37,339 nt of DNA from Deltaproteobacteria bacterium (lineage in GTDB: Bacteria > Desulfobacterota > Desulfobacteria > Desulfobacterales > B30-G6): positions 1 through 37,339 of the forward strand of contig JAJDNW010000081.1 of assembly GCA_022340465.1 (NCBI GenBank), written 5' to 3'. Both the position numbers and the translations under genes were made by a program. Each line of letters starts with the position of its first letter. The stretch's first letter is position 1. The notes under the pieces were generated by a model. It searched no databases. It saw only the letters and a program-made list of their open reading frames with translations, and had not been told where the DNA came from. Shown here piece by piece: positions 27,179 through 35,245 of this stretch.

Positions 27179-27197
27179 TGCGGCACGGCTTTTGCTT
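27179..27197 (+). promoter_or_regulatory. Sigma-54 promoter candidate toward yitT-like gene
   Basis: TGCGGCACGGCTTTTGCTT contains GGCACG(N4)TTGCT with GG and GC ten bases apart; only the base before GG departs from consensus (C for T). Predicted start of transcription near 27207, about 108 bases before the YitT ATG. It is divergent from the minus-strand candidate 70 bases away. Confidence 0.5.
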
Positions 27198-27314
27198 TTG
27201 TGTTGCGGTTTTTTTCAATTTCAAACGGTTACCGCGGGCGCATTTTCCGCTGCTTGCAACGGGGAGCTTGAATATCAGATGATACGACGAAGGCATACGA
27301 CGAGGGCAATTGCA

Positions 27315-28235
27315 ATGATCCAGAAACAGGAAATCGGCAGGGCTTACGCATTTAGGCGTTTGTCAGGCATATTCAGGCATGTGGCCATGGCTAAACTGTT
27401 GGAAATCTGCTCAAACCTGATGCTGATTACGGTGGGCAGCATTCTGTGTGCCGCAACGGTCAACGGGATTTTGATCCCCTTCGGGTTTCAAAGCGGCGGG
27501 TTTGTCGGTGTGGTGTTGATCGTTCATCATTTTTTCTCCGGCCTGAACGTGGCCGGATTGTACTTCCTCTTGAATATACCTGTCTTTCTCCTGGGATGGC
27601 GGTACGTGGGGAAGCGGTTCTTCCTGTACAGTTGCGCGGGAATGGTCATTTTTTCAGCAGCCGTCAGGTGGATTTACTTTCCGATACCAATGCAGGAAAA
27701 AATGCTGGCCGCCATTTTGGCGGGCATCATTTCCGGCGCCGGGTCCGGGCTCATCCTGCGTTCGCTCGGGTCCGCCGGTGGAATGGATATCCTTTCGATT
27801 ATTTTGTTGAAAAGATACTCCGTCCGTCTAGGTTCCAGTGTGCTTACGTTGAACATTGTCATTCTGGGATTCTGCGCTTATTTTTTTTCCGTGGACAGTG
27901 CGCTGTATACGCTCGGTTTTCTTTACGTTTCGACCAAGGTGTTGAATATCGTGGTCTATGGTTTCAGCCAACGCAAGGCCGTGTACATAGTCAGCAGCAA
28001 GTGGCAGCGTATTCAGGAGGAAATTTTGAACACCATACAGCGGGGGGTGACCATTCTGGAAGCAAGGGGCGGATTCACCGGGCAGGAAATTAAAATGCTG
28101 TTTTCCGTTGTCACCTTTCAGGAGCTTCCCAGAATCAAGAAAATCCTTTACGCTATCGACCCGCAAGCATTCCTGGTTGTCAACGACACCCTGGAGGTGA
28201 TGGGAAACAGAATCGGCAACCAGCCCCACTGGTAA
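27315..28235 (+). CDS. YitT-family membrane protein (DUF161 with C-terminal DUF2179)
   Basis: Integral-membrane protein of about 306 residues. Five or six hydrophobic segments (for example LMLITVGSILCAATVNGIL, GGFVGVVLIVHHFF, LYFLLNIPVFLLGW) are followed by a soluble C-terminal domain of about 85 residues (KAVYIVSSKWQRIQEEIL, GVTILEARGGFTGQEIKMLF, IDPQAFLVVNDTLEVMG), the usual YitT layout. The function of this family is not well established; transport or sensing is a guess. Start choice is uncertain: ATG 27315 has GAGGG nine bases upstream and 27279 is possible. It converges with the sigma-54 activator gene and may be its target. Confidence 0.8.
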   Translation: MIQKQEIGRAYAFRRLSGIFRHVAMAKLLEICSNLMLITVGSILCAATVNGILIPFGFQSGGFVGVVLIVHHFFSGLNVAGLYFLLNIPVFLLGWRYVGKRFFLYSCAGMVIFSAAVRWIYFPIPMQEKMLAAILAGIISGAGSGLILRSLGSAGGMDILSIILLKRYSVRLGSSVLTLNIVILGFCAYFFSVDSALYTLGFLYVSTKVLNIVVYGFSQRKAVYIVSSKWQRIQEEILNTIQRGVTILEARGGFTGQEIKMLFSVVTFQELPRIKKILYAIDPQAFLVVNDTLEVMGNRIGNQPHW

Positions 28236-28250
28236 CCTCAACTACGTTAT

Positions 28251-28261
28251 CGGCAAAGCCG
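28251..28261. terminator. Small hairpin between convergent yitT-like and activator genes
   Basis: CGGC-AAA-GCCG hairpin in a 44-base convergent spacer. Only three T follow on the plus strand, so it is at best a weak terminator. Confidence 0.25.
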
Positions 28262-28279
28262 TTTGCGGTTGCGGTGCAA

Positions 28280-29698
28280 TCAATGACCGTCGGGGTGAAA
28301 TTTCTTGAATTCCTCTTTACAGATATCGTAGCGGTTCATCAGTTTGTTCAGTTGGCGGGTGCTGATGCCTGCTTCGGCAGCCGACGTATTAATTTTTCCC
28401 TTGTTTCGTGATAGCAACTCTTTGATGTAGCTGCGCTCGATATCCTCGATGGCGCTGCGGCGCACCTCGGCGAGGGTTTTCCTGGCGTCGGCTTTCAAGG
28501 TCATGGTGCCCGGCTCTTGAGACAGGATCTCTGCGGGAAAGCTTTCGGGAGTGAGCAGTGAAGAGGATTCGAGAATATAAGCCCTTTCGATGAGGTTCTC
28601 GAGTTCCCGGATATTGCCGGGCCAGCTGTAGGCTTTGAAAGCCTCCAGGACGCGCTGATCGAAATCGTGAATGTCTTTGGATTCAAAACGGTTCAACCGG
28701 TCTAGAATGATGCCGCTGATCTTTTCGATATCTTCAAGGCGTTCACTCAGGGGCGGTATTTCAATGGGGAACACGTTCAGGCGATAGAACAGGTCCCTTC
28801 TGAATTCGCCTGCGGCACACATGGCTTTCAGGTTTGAGTTGGTTGCCGCTATGACGCGGACGTTGGCGGTAAGGATTTCTTCGCCGCCCAGTCGCTGAAA
28901 GGTGCCATCCTGTAAAATTTGCAGCAGCTTGATCTGAACCGAAGGGGTGATCGTCCCTAATTCGTCCAGGAATATGGTGCCGCCGTTGGCAATCTCGAAC
29001 TTGCCCATTTTCCGTTTTACGGCGCCGGTAAAGGCGCCTTTTTCATGCCCGAAAAGTTCGCTTTCGATCAGGGTGTCGGGAATCGCGCCGCAGTGGACGC
29101 TGATCAACTGGTTGTCACGCCGATTGCTGTGCTGATGAATCAGTTTTGCCATCAGGCTCTTTCCCGTACCGGTCTCTCCGGTCAGGAGAACCGTGCTCTT
29201 GGTGGGGGATACAGAGCGGATCTGTTCGAAAACCCTTTTCATTCTCGGGTTGTTTGTTTGGATGAGCTTCAGTGAATCCACCTGCCAGAATTTGTCTCTC
29301 AGATAATCCAGTTCCGATTCCTTCATGATCGAGTCGACTATCTGGTCCGATATCAGATTCACCTCCTCCTTGCTGACCGGATGGGTCAGGTAATTTCTGG
29401 CCCCGGCCTTCACCAGCATGACCGCTCTTCTCAAATCGGTCTGAGTGGTTAGCAGAATTATTTCAAGGTAGGGGTTCAAACGCCAGATAGGTTTGAGTAT
29501 CTCCTTGTAGTTATTTTCACGGGCCTTGCCCAATAAAATATCAGTGTCAGAGAAAAAGAGGCTGTGTCGCTTTTCGCGTATTGAATGCAGGGCCCTTTCC
29601 CTGGAATCCACATGTTCAATTATGTATTGCTCATCGAGGCACTGAGTGATGCTTTGCAATGCATCCCGGAATTTGGTGGCGACCAGAATGGATTTCAT
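28280..29698 (-). CDS. Sigma-54-dependent activator with degenerate receiver domain
   Basis: NtrC-type activator: receiver-like domain (1-120), AAA+ domain (about 145-380) and Fis-type helix-turn-helix (about 425-470). The AAA+ part has Walker A GETGTGKS, the sigma-54 contact loop GAFTGA (about 220-225) and [12 protein letters not shown], so it should remodel sigma-54 polymerase. The receiver lacks the acidic pair after strand 1 (ILVATKFRD in place of a DD motif) and the conserved Lys (LTHP in place of KP), though Asp51/Asp53 are at the phospho-site; normal phosphorylation is doubtful. ATG 29698 with AGGTG is preferred over GTG 29707. It is 43 bases after the amidohydrolase gene on the same strand. 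Confidence 0.9.
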   Translation of the reverse strand: MKSILVATKFRDALQSITQCLDEQYIIEHVDSRERALHSIREKRHSLFFSDTDILLGKARENNYKEILKPIWRLNPYLEIILLTTQTDLRRAVMLVKAGARNYLTHPVSKEEVNLISDQIVDSIMKESELDYLRDKFWQVDSLKLIQTNNPRMKRVFEQIRSVSPTKSTVLLTGETGTGKSLMAKLIHQHSNRRDNQLISVHCGAIPDTLIESELFGHEKGAFTGAVKRKMGKFEIANGGTIFLDELGTITPSVQIKLLQILQDGTFQRLGGEEILTANVRVIAATNSNLKAMCAAGEFRRDLFYRLNVFPIEIPPLSERLEDIEKISGIILDRLNRFESKDIHDFDQRVLEAFKAYSWPGNIRELENLIERAYILESSSLLTPESFPAEILSQEPGTMTLKADARKTLAEVRRSAIEDIERSYIKELLSRNKGKINTSAAEAGISTRQLNKLMNRYDICKEEFKKFHPDGH

Positions 29699-29741
29699 GA
29701 GTTGCACCTGTGATTATGTTGATTGAGTAGCTCCCTGAATT

Positions 29742-31406
29742 TCATGCACCGGCCTTATGTGGCGCGCCGGCAAAAACGGTTCCCCACACGGGCATGTCCT
29801 TCAGTTCCATGGGGTCGATTTCAAAAGGATCGGCTTCGAGCACACAAAAATCCGCCCTTTTGCCGAACTCGATACTCCCGATCATGTGGTCCAGGTGAAG
29901 TTGGTAGGCCGCCTCGATGGTCATGGCCTGCAAAACATCCTTTACGGTTACACGGTGCTCCGACCCCAGCACGGTCCCGGTATCCATGGTAGTACGATGG
30001 ACGGTGGCCCATGCCCCGACCCAGGGCAGCTGCGGTGTTCCCGGAGGGTCATTGTGAAACCCCCAGGAAACGCCCAGGCGTTTGGCCGTACCTGTGGGGG
30101 CCATGTGGCGGCTACGGTCCATGCCTTGTAACTGAAGGTGCGAGTCTCCGTAATAGTATATCTGAGGGGTGAAGAACTGGACGGCTACACCGAGCGCCCT
30201 GGCCTGTCTCAACTGGGATGAGGTTATATTGTAGGCGTGGTCTATTCTGTGGCGCATGTCCGGGCGGCATTTGAGGGCCTGGGCCGTTTTCACGGCATCC
30301 AGGACAATCTGGCATCCGGGCCGGCTGTTGGCGTGCGTGATGGTCGAAAGGCCGGCTTCGTGGCAACGGATGAGCCACTCGCGGACTTCCGCGGGGTCGT
30401 TTTCCATATCGCCTTCCGGCGTTCCATCCCAGTATCCCGGCCATCCCACGGGTGATGTCCTCGATATAATGGATCCGTCGGTATAGAGCTTTACCGGGCC
30501 GATGCAAAAGGGATCCTTTGCCGTTGCGGCATCCTCCTTGACGATTGCGGCGAACGCCTCTATGGATCCGGCTTCTGCCACGCCTGTTTTAGCCCACGGC
30601 AGCCCCACGATCCTCAGATGGTTTTCGGGTGCGGACAGCAGCATTTGAAACCGGTCGCAGGACTGCCGGTATCCTAAGGCGCCCAGGGCCGCCTCGCAGG
30701 CCGTGGTGCACCCGCTCTTGGTAAAAAGCGGCAGGATTTCTTTTATCTTCTCAGCGGTAATGTTTACCAGGTCAGGCAGTGCCGGCAGAACCGCCATTAT
30801 ACCCGTGGCTTCGATCAGGGTTCCGTTGGGTTTGCCGTTTTCATCCGCCGCTACACCGGGCGGCAGCTGCCCCTTCAGAACACCCGCCTTTTCCAACAGG
30901 GCGCTGTTAACCCAGAACCGGTGGAATACAAGATTGGAAACAATGATAGGCCGCGTTGCGGAAACCCGGTCCAGTTCATCGATGTGCAGGCTGCCAACCT
31001 TGTTCTCGTCGTAGGCGACGGCGTACAGCGGTTCTCCGGGCGGCAGTTCACTGTCCAGTTTCTTCAGGCGGTCGATGACGTCCTTTTTCCGGGCATAGAC
31101 CGGATGGAAGCCGCCCTCGGGCTTCGGCCACGGGATCTGGGCAACGAAATGACCGCTGTAGATCAAAGCCTGCATCTCCACATGGGTATGGGCGTCTACA
31201 ATGCCCGGCATCAAAACGTTGCCTTCGAAAGTGGTGTCCACATCGTAGGAAGAAAAGGGCGACTTCTCGAGATTGGCGATTACCGCCGCTTTGCTTCCTA
31301 CGGACAGGATGCGCCCCTCCTTTACGGCAACCGCATCGGCAACGGGCTGTTCGGGCAGCATGGTGATAATTTTTCTGGCCGTGAAAACGGTCGTTTTCGT
31401 TGACAC
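29742..31406 (-). CDS. Amidohydrolase family 3 (YtcJ-like) metal-dependent hydrolase
   Basis: Amidohydrolase-superfamily enzyme of 554 residues that hydrolyses C-N or similar bonds with one or two metals; substrate unknown. N-terminal beta-sandwich (ARKIITMLPEQPVADAVAV, KEGRILSVGS) leads to the metal motif DAHTHVEMQ. Later family marks are NGTLIEATG, GPVKLYTDGSI, THANSRPGCQ, RHRIDHAYN and SWGFHNDPPGTP, matching the Amidohydro_3 layout with its C-terminal KRADFCVLEADPFEIDP return to the sandwich. No signal peptide is seen. It is followed after 43 bases by the sigma-54 activator gene, which may be co-transcribed with it. Confidence 0.88.
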   Translation of the reverse strand: MSTKTTVFTARKIITMLPEQPVADAVAVKEGRILSVGSKAAVIANLEKSPFSSYDVDTTFEGNVLMPGIVDAHTHVEMQALIYSGHFVAQIPWPKPEGGFHPVYARKKDVIDRLKKLDSELPPGEPLYAVAYDENKVGSLHIDELDRVSATRPIIVSNLVFHRFWVNSALLEKAGVLKGQLPPGVAADENGKPNGTLIEATGIMAVLPALPDLVNITAEKIKEILPLFTKSGCTTACEAALGALGYRQSCDRFQMLLSAPENHLRIVGLPWAKTGVAEAGSIEAFAAIVKEDAATAKDPFCIGPVKLYTDGSIISRTSPVGWPGYWDGTPEGDMENDPAEVREWLIRCHEAGLSTITHANSRPGCQIVLDAVKTAQALKCRPDMRHRIDHAYNITSSQLRQARALGVAVQFFTPQIYYYGDSHLQLQGMDRSRHMAPTGTAKRLGVSWGFHNDPPGTPQLPWVGAWATVHRTTMDTGTVLGSEHRVTVKDVLQAMTIEAAYQLHLDHMIGSIEFGKRADFCVLEADPFEIDPMELKDMPVWGTVFAGAPHKAGA

Positions 31407-31606
31407 CTTTCAACTCCTTCACTGCAGTGGCAAAATGTACCTGAGCCGTTGCCGGCCTCCTTCACAGCTTGGTGTATTGCCGTCTAAGCCAGGTGAAAAT
31501 ATTTTCGAAGATGAAAGATATATGTTTCCGACCGATTGTTCAACTGAAACCTACATTTTGGTGAAAACCGCCGGCAGGTTCGGGTGATGGTGTAGGGAAG
31601 GCGTGT

Positions 31607-31738
31607 CGGGTTAGCGGGTTAGTGGGTTATATGGGTTGCTTGGGTCAATTGGGTTATTTGAGTTTATAGGGTTGGGGGGGCATCAGGTTGCCTGCGTTTG
31701 TCGATAACTCAATGAACACAACAAACACAATGAACAAG
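31607..31738. repeat. GGGTTA / AACTCAATGAACA two-armed intergenic repeat, copy 2
   Basis: Left arm 31607-31680 of G/T-rich units (CGGGTTAGCGGGTTAGTGGG, GGGTTATTTGAGTTTATAGGG) and right arm 31704-31738 (AACTCAATGAACACAACAAA). It shares organisation and words with copy 1 at 2833-2935. The rest of the 536-base spacer 31407-31942 holds no supported gene. Confidence 0.65.
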
Positions 31739-31942
31739 CCCCTTCCTGGGCAAAGCCGGTAACGGGCCCTACGGACCGGACACCTACCAATGCCCTGAAA
31801 GGGGTTATGAAAAGGGCGTACCGGTAGCTATTTCGTGCCGCCCGGATCGATGGGCGCCTCCTCCGGGCTAATTGCGGGCGCTGCCGGGAAATGCACGACT
31901 TGTAGGTGGGCTGCCTGCAAGGCTGAGGTTAAGGATCGGGGC

Positions 31943-32143
31943 TTACAGTTCCTGTACGCCTGTTGCCTTGGGACCCCTCTGTCCCTGCTCTAACTCGAAA
32001 GAGACACGGTCGCCTTCCGAGAGGGACTTGAAACCCTCCTTCTGGATCTCCGAAAAGTGGACGAATACGTCGCCGCCTTCGTCATTCTCAATGAATCCGT
32101 AACCTTTTTTATCACTGAACCATTTTACGATACCTTGTGCCAA
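31943..32143 (-). CDS. Cold-shock domain protein (CspA family)
   Basis: Single cold-shock domain of 66 residues that binds single-stranded RNA/DNA and melts RNA structure. RNP1 is [11 protein letters not shown] and RNP2 is DVFVHFS, both intact, within the five-strand pattern ([27 protein letters not shown]). The start codon is TTG, preceded by AAGGAGG with eight-base spacing; there is no ATG at the expected position. The 5' leader is rich in hairpins (see separate entries), which is usual for cold-shock genes in which RNA structure controls translation. Confidence 0.93.
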   Translation of the reverse strand: MAQGIVKWFSDKKGYGFIENDEGGDVFVHFSEIQKEGFKSLSEGDRVSFELEQGQRGPKATGVQEL

Positions 32144-32158
32144 CCTCTCAACCTCCTT

Positions 32159-32193
32159 CCGGTCTGACCGGGGCTCGGAAACGGGAGCTCCCG
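32159..32193 (-). promoter_or_regulatory. Hairpins in the leader of the cold-shock gene
   Basis: Two inverted repeats lie just upstream of the ribosome site: CCGGT-CTG-ACCGG (32159-32171), directly abutting the AAGGAGG site, and the 12-base palindrome CGGGAGCTCCCG (32182-32193). Folding of the first could affect access to the ribosome site. Confidence 0.5.
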
Positions 32194-32220
32194 CGGGTGT
32201 TCGATTCAGCTGAACAGAAA

Positions 32221-32238
32221 AGGGTGCATTTTCACCCT
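32221..32238 (-). terminator. Intrinsic terminator or attenuator upstream of the cold-shock gene
   Basis: On the minus strand AGGGTG-AAAATG-CACCCT is followed by TTTTCTG. It could end the alpha/beta hydrolase message 145 bases after its stop, or act as an attenuator in the cold-shock leader if the promoter is further upstream. Confidence 0.55.
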
Positions 32239-32382
32239 CAAATTAGGTTTAAACAACACGACAGCTTATTTATTCAAAAACCAGACCGGATTACAATACT
32301 GTTTAATTATTGATTAATTCCGTATTCAAAATAGATGGTTTGTCCGAGCGGTCGGGAAGAGGGATCGCCTCAACTATGAGGA

Positions 32383-33234
32383 TCACTTCAGGAAATCCCT
32401 AATGGCAAGATCGCGATCGGTGTGCCGGTCGAAGAGGATGCTGAAGTGATTGGTGTCGGCGACAGCCAGCTCCCTTGCATTGAGGATCGACTGCAGCATG
32501 GTTTCTACGGTATGCAGGGGGAGCAGGAGATCCTGCTGGCCGAGAAATCCCCGGGTGGCCCTCAGGATGAGAACGTCGCAGGCAATGTCACGGTAGTGAA
32601 CGCTGACATCCTTTTTCCGGATATCGGCAATTTCCTGCTGGATGATCGCCGGGTCGATGCGCGAACGGACCCCCTGGTCGACCTTCCTGACGTCGTGCTG
32701 AAAATACGTTTCGTGAAATTCCGTCCAGGGTTGAAAGATGGGAGCCTCCTTCAGGGGCTGTGTGTAGGCTTCGAAGGAGGGGAAAACGTTCTTCAGACGC
32801 TCCAGGGAAGGTTTGATGACCGTTTCGATGCTGTCCCAGCGCTTCTGTGACAACTGGCCGCCGCCATCCAGCAGGATGAGTCTCTCCACCATGTCCGGGT
32901 AGCAGGCCGCGAAGGCGACCGCAATGTAGGCGCCGAGTGAGTGGCCCAGCAGGGTGACGCGCTGCAGCTCCAGATCCTGCAACAAGGCCCGCAGGTCTTT
33001 GACATGATGGCCCAGTGAATAGCCCTCGGCCGGTTTGCCGGAAAGGCCCCGGCCCCGCAAGTCAAGGCCTAAAACGCGATGGCTCCCTGAAAGGGCGGGG
33101 ATCAGGCGGTCCCAGCAGCGGCAGTTGGCGGTCAGCCCGTGAATGCAGAGCAGGGTTTTCCTCCCGCTGCCCCACTGAGCCAGTTGCAGGTCGATGTTGT
33201 CGCCTTTGGCCTTGAACATGGTCGGTTTTTGCAT
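32383..33234 (-). CDS. Alpha/beta hydrolase 1
   Basis: Alpha/beta-hydrolase-fold protein of 283 residues. The oxyanion segment is LLCIHGLTANCRCWD, the nucleophile elbow VTLLGHSLGAY (Ser in GHSLG) and the catalytic His in ADTNHFSI; the acid is probably in LRATRGFLGQQD, where the usual position is not certain. VLGLDLRGRGLSGKP is the standard strand-4 region. Such proteins are esterases, thioesterases or lactonases; the substrate is not readable. GGAG lies seven bases before the ATG. It is the last gene of the acyl cluster on this strand, 152 bases after hydrolase 2. Confidence 0.85.
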   Translation of the reverse strand: MQKPTMFKAKGDNIDLQLAQWGSGRKTLLCIHGLTANCRCWDRLIPALSGSHRVLGLDLRGRGLSGKPAEGYSLGHHVKDLRALLQDLELQRVTLLGHSLGAYIAVAFAACYPDMVERLILLDGGGQLSQKRWDSIETVIKPSLERLKNVFPSFEAYTQPLKEAPIFQPWTEFHETYFQHDVRKVDQGVRSRIDPAIIQQEIADIRKKDVSVHYRDIACDVLILRATRGFLGQQDLLLPLHTVETMLQSILNARELAVADTNHFSILFDRHTDRDLAIRDFLK

Positions 33235-33251
33235 GTGTTGACTCCAATCCC

Positions 33252-33310
33252 AATATCGAACATCTACATTCTAAACAATTTCAAATGACCAAATACCAAA
33301 TACTTGCACC
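33252..33310. repeat. A-rich CAAATGACCAAA word repeat, second locus
   Basis: Words CAATATCGAAC, CTAAACAATTTCAAATGACCAAA and ATACCAAATACTTGCAC resemble those between arcC and rocD (8085-8170). Confidence 0.4.
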
Positions 33311-33326
33311 TTCTGGTTGCTTTTTT

Positions 33327-33354
33327 CGTCATTCCTGTCTTCGCAGGGATGACG
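33327..33354. repeat. REP-like palindrome CGTCATTCCTG...CAGGGATGACG
   Basis: Arms CGTCATTCCTG and CAGGGATGACG pair with one mismatch around a six-base loop. This is the GTCATTCC...GGATGAC type of intergenic palindrome found in many genomes. A T-run lies only on the wrong side for the minus-strand genes, so it is not called a terminator. Confidence 0.55.
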
Positions 33355-33386
33355 AGGGTTCTAATCTAAAACTCCCCAAATAGGTA

Positions 33387-34172
33387 CTAAATAAGGAGAA
33401 AACCTTTGATCAGTGTACACACCGTGTCGATCTGTTCCAGAAAGGCGGCGTGCCCGGTGCGGGGGATGCAGACCAGCTGGGAATTGCCCATCTGCCGGTG
33501 CATGGCGGCCATCTGTGCGTAAGGGGTGATGATGTCCTCCTCGGCGGCCATTAAAAGGGTCGGGTGGTTGATTTCAGCGAGCCGGTTTCTGATATCGTAG
33601 TCGTGGTTGGAGCTTGCCAGACGGATAAAACCGTCGAACCACGCCCGGGTCAGATTGTCCTTGAACAGCCGACGGCGGTTTGCCAGCCAGTCGTAGTGGT
33701 TGTTGTAAAAGGTTCGTGAATAAATGGGAATCAGGGCCAGATCGAAAAAAGCCTCTCCGTCATAGAGTCGCGCAGCGCATTTCCACATCTCGCCCATGGA
33801 CAGGAGGTATTGATCGATGTGGGCCGAGGTGTTCGACAGTACCAGGCGGTCCACGTTTTCTGGATGGGCCAGGGCGAAAAGGAGCGCAACCTGGCCGCCG
33901 TAGGAAACGCCCCAAAGGTCGGCCCTGTCGATTTTTAGATGGGCGAGGAGTTTTTTTAAATCCTCCACGTGTATGTGGTTGTCGTAGCCCGCAGCGAGCC
34001 GTGCCGACTGCCCCTGGTCGCGCATATCGTACAGGATCAGTTGAAAGCGGTCCTGCAGTCTTTGGATGTGGTCTACCCAACTGGGCGTGCTCATCATGAT
34101 GCCGTTCAAAAGCACCAGAGGCTTTCCCTGGCCGTGGACCTCATAGTAGATGCCGGGATCTTCTAAGTACAT
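33387..34172 (-). CDS. Alpha/beta hydrolase 2 (3-oxoadipate enol-lactonase-like)
   Basis: Alpha/beta-hydrolase-fold protein of about 261 residues. The nucleophile elbow is LWGVSYGGQ (Ser in GVSYGG), the acid in AAEEDIITP (Asp) and the His in TGHAAFLEQ, the arrangement of PcaD-like lactonases and C-C hydrolases. The usual HG of the oxyanion loop is replaced by LNGIMMS. The ATG at 34172 is used; the frame extends to a TTG at 34196 with no better site. It lies 81 bases after the KAS III-like gene on the same strand. A cluster role in hydrolysing the product of the KAS III-like enzymes is an inference. Confidence 0.83.
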   Translation of the reverse strand: MYLEDPGIYYEVHGQGKPLVLLNGIMMSTPSWVDHIQRLQDRFQLILYDMRDQGQSARLAAGYDNHIHVEDLKKLLAHLKIDRADLWGVSYGGQVALLFALAHPENVDRLVLSNTSAHIDQYLLSMGEMWKCAARLYDGEAFFDLALIPIYSRTFYNNHYDWLANRRRLFKDNLTRAWFDGFIRLASSNHDYDIRNRLAEINHPTLLMAAEEDIITPYAQMAAMHRQMGNSQLVCIPRTGHAAFLEQIDTVCTLIKGFLLI

Positions 34173-34253
34173 GGATAATCTTTCTCCCAATGGCAATGTT
34201 CAGATTTTTTCATAGCGGCGAAGCCGCGTTAAATCAAAGCGTGGCACACGCTT

Positions 34254-35243
34254 TTATCCCCACCGTATGGACGCGGCGGCATAGGTGAAACCGATGCCGC
34301 CGTTGAGCATGGCCACGACCGTGCCGTTTTGTACGGCCTTGCGCTCGAGGCCCAGGTCCAGAGAAATGAGCGGGTCGTTGGTGCCGTGATGGCCGAAGCT
34401 TTCGAGGTCCGCGGACTGGTGCGGCGCAAGCTCGAGAGTCCCGAGGACCTTTTCCCGGTCGGCCGGGGACAGGTGCCGCAGGGCAAGATAACCGATCTCG
34501 GGTGTGTTTTGCAGCCTTCCCACTGTCTCGCAAAGGGTTGCCGCCCATTTTCGTCTAAGATAGTCGGCAACTTTTTCGGGATGCCGGTTCTGAAAAAACA
34601 TGATGTCCGTGTTCAGGTTCTCACGGCTGAAAGGAATTTCGGTCCCCCCCCCGGGCACGTAAACCTCGTCGGCCATTTCAGGGTGAACCAGGAAAGCCGT
34701 GTCGATCAGGGTATTGCGGCCGTGTCCCCGGCGGAGGATCAGGGCGCCGCCGGAGGCTGAACAGGGGAGCAGAAAGCGGGTGCCCGGGTTGTCGCTCGTG
34801 ACCAGGTCGATGTTGCGCGTGCCGCCGGCCAAAAGCACGGTTCGGATGCCTTCGTCACCGGTGATCAGGTCACGGGCAAGCTTTATCCCCTGAATCAGGG
34901 TGACGCTTTGACCCACAAGGTCAAAGGCCCAGGCGTTTTTACAGCCGGTCTCCTCCTGGAGGCGGATGGAGGGGGTCTGGGCGATGTAGTCCTTGTATTC
35001 CTCTCCGGTCCAGATGACCACATCCACATCCATGGGATCCACATCGCCGGCAGACGCGAAGGCTTTTTGCGCGGCTTTTTCCGCCATGACAACCGGTTGA
35101 TCCTTGTCCGATGGCAGATAACGCTGTTTTATGCCCAACGCACGCAGCTCCTCCACCGTCAAACGGTAACGTGCCGCTATTTGTTCGGCGCTTTCGATAT
35201 CTTCGGGCAAATAGAGCCCGTAACTGACGATTCCAACGGTCAT
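34254..35243 (-). CDS. KAS III-like (thiolase-fold) protein with Ser in place of the catalytic Cys
   Basis: Thiolase-fold protein of 329 residues resembling FabH/3-oxoacyl-ACP synthase III. N-terminal GIVSYGLYLPEDIESAEQIA and the RLQEETGCKNAWAFDL segment align well with FabH, but the catalytic-Cys position (AFDVAAACAGF in E. coli FabH) reads AFDLVGQSVTL, giving Ser113. His257 (LALRHLSP) sits about where the FabH PHQ histidine would; the Asn motif is replaced by FGHHGTNDPL. So Cys-dependent Claisen condensation is unlikely unless Ser substitutes, as in DpsC-type enzymes. The ATG follows the ligase stop by two bases and its GAGG site lies inside the ligase end, so the genes are coupled. Confidence 0.78.
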   Translation of the reverse strand: MTVGIVSYGLYLPEDIESAEQIAARYRLTVEELRALGIKQRYLPSDKDQPVVMAEKAAQKAFASAGDVDPMDVDVVIWTGEEYKDYIAQTPSIRLQEETGCKNAWAFDLVGQSVTLIQGIKLARDLITGDEGIRTVLLAGGTRNIDLVTSDNPGTRFLLPCSASGGALILRRGHGRNTLIDTAFLVHPEMADEVYVPGGGTEIPFSRENLNTDIMFFQNRHPEKVADYLRRKWAATLCETVGRLQNTPEIGYLALRHLSPADREKVLGTLELAPHQSADLESFGHHGTNDPLISLDLGLERKAVQNGTVVAMLNGGIGFTYAAASIRWG

Positions 35244-35245
35244 GG

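Noticed and set aside
33327-33354. Terminator after hydrolase 2
   Set aside because: The hairpin is followed by A rather than T on the transcribed strand; it fits a REP-like palindrome better.
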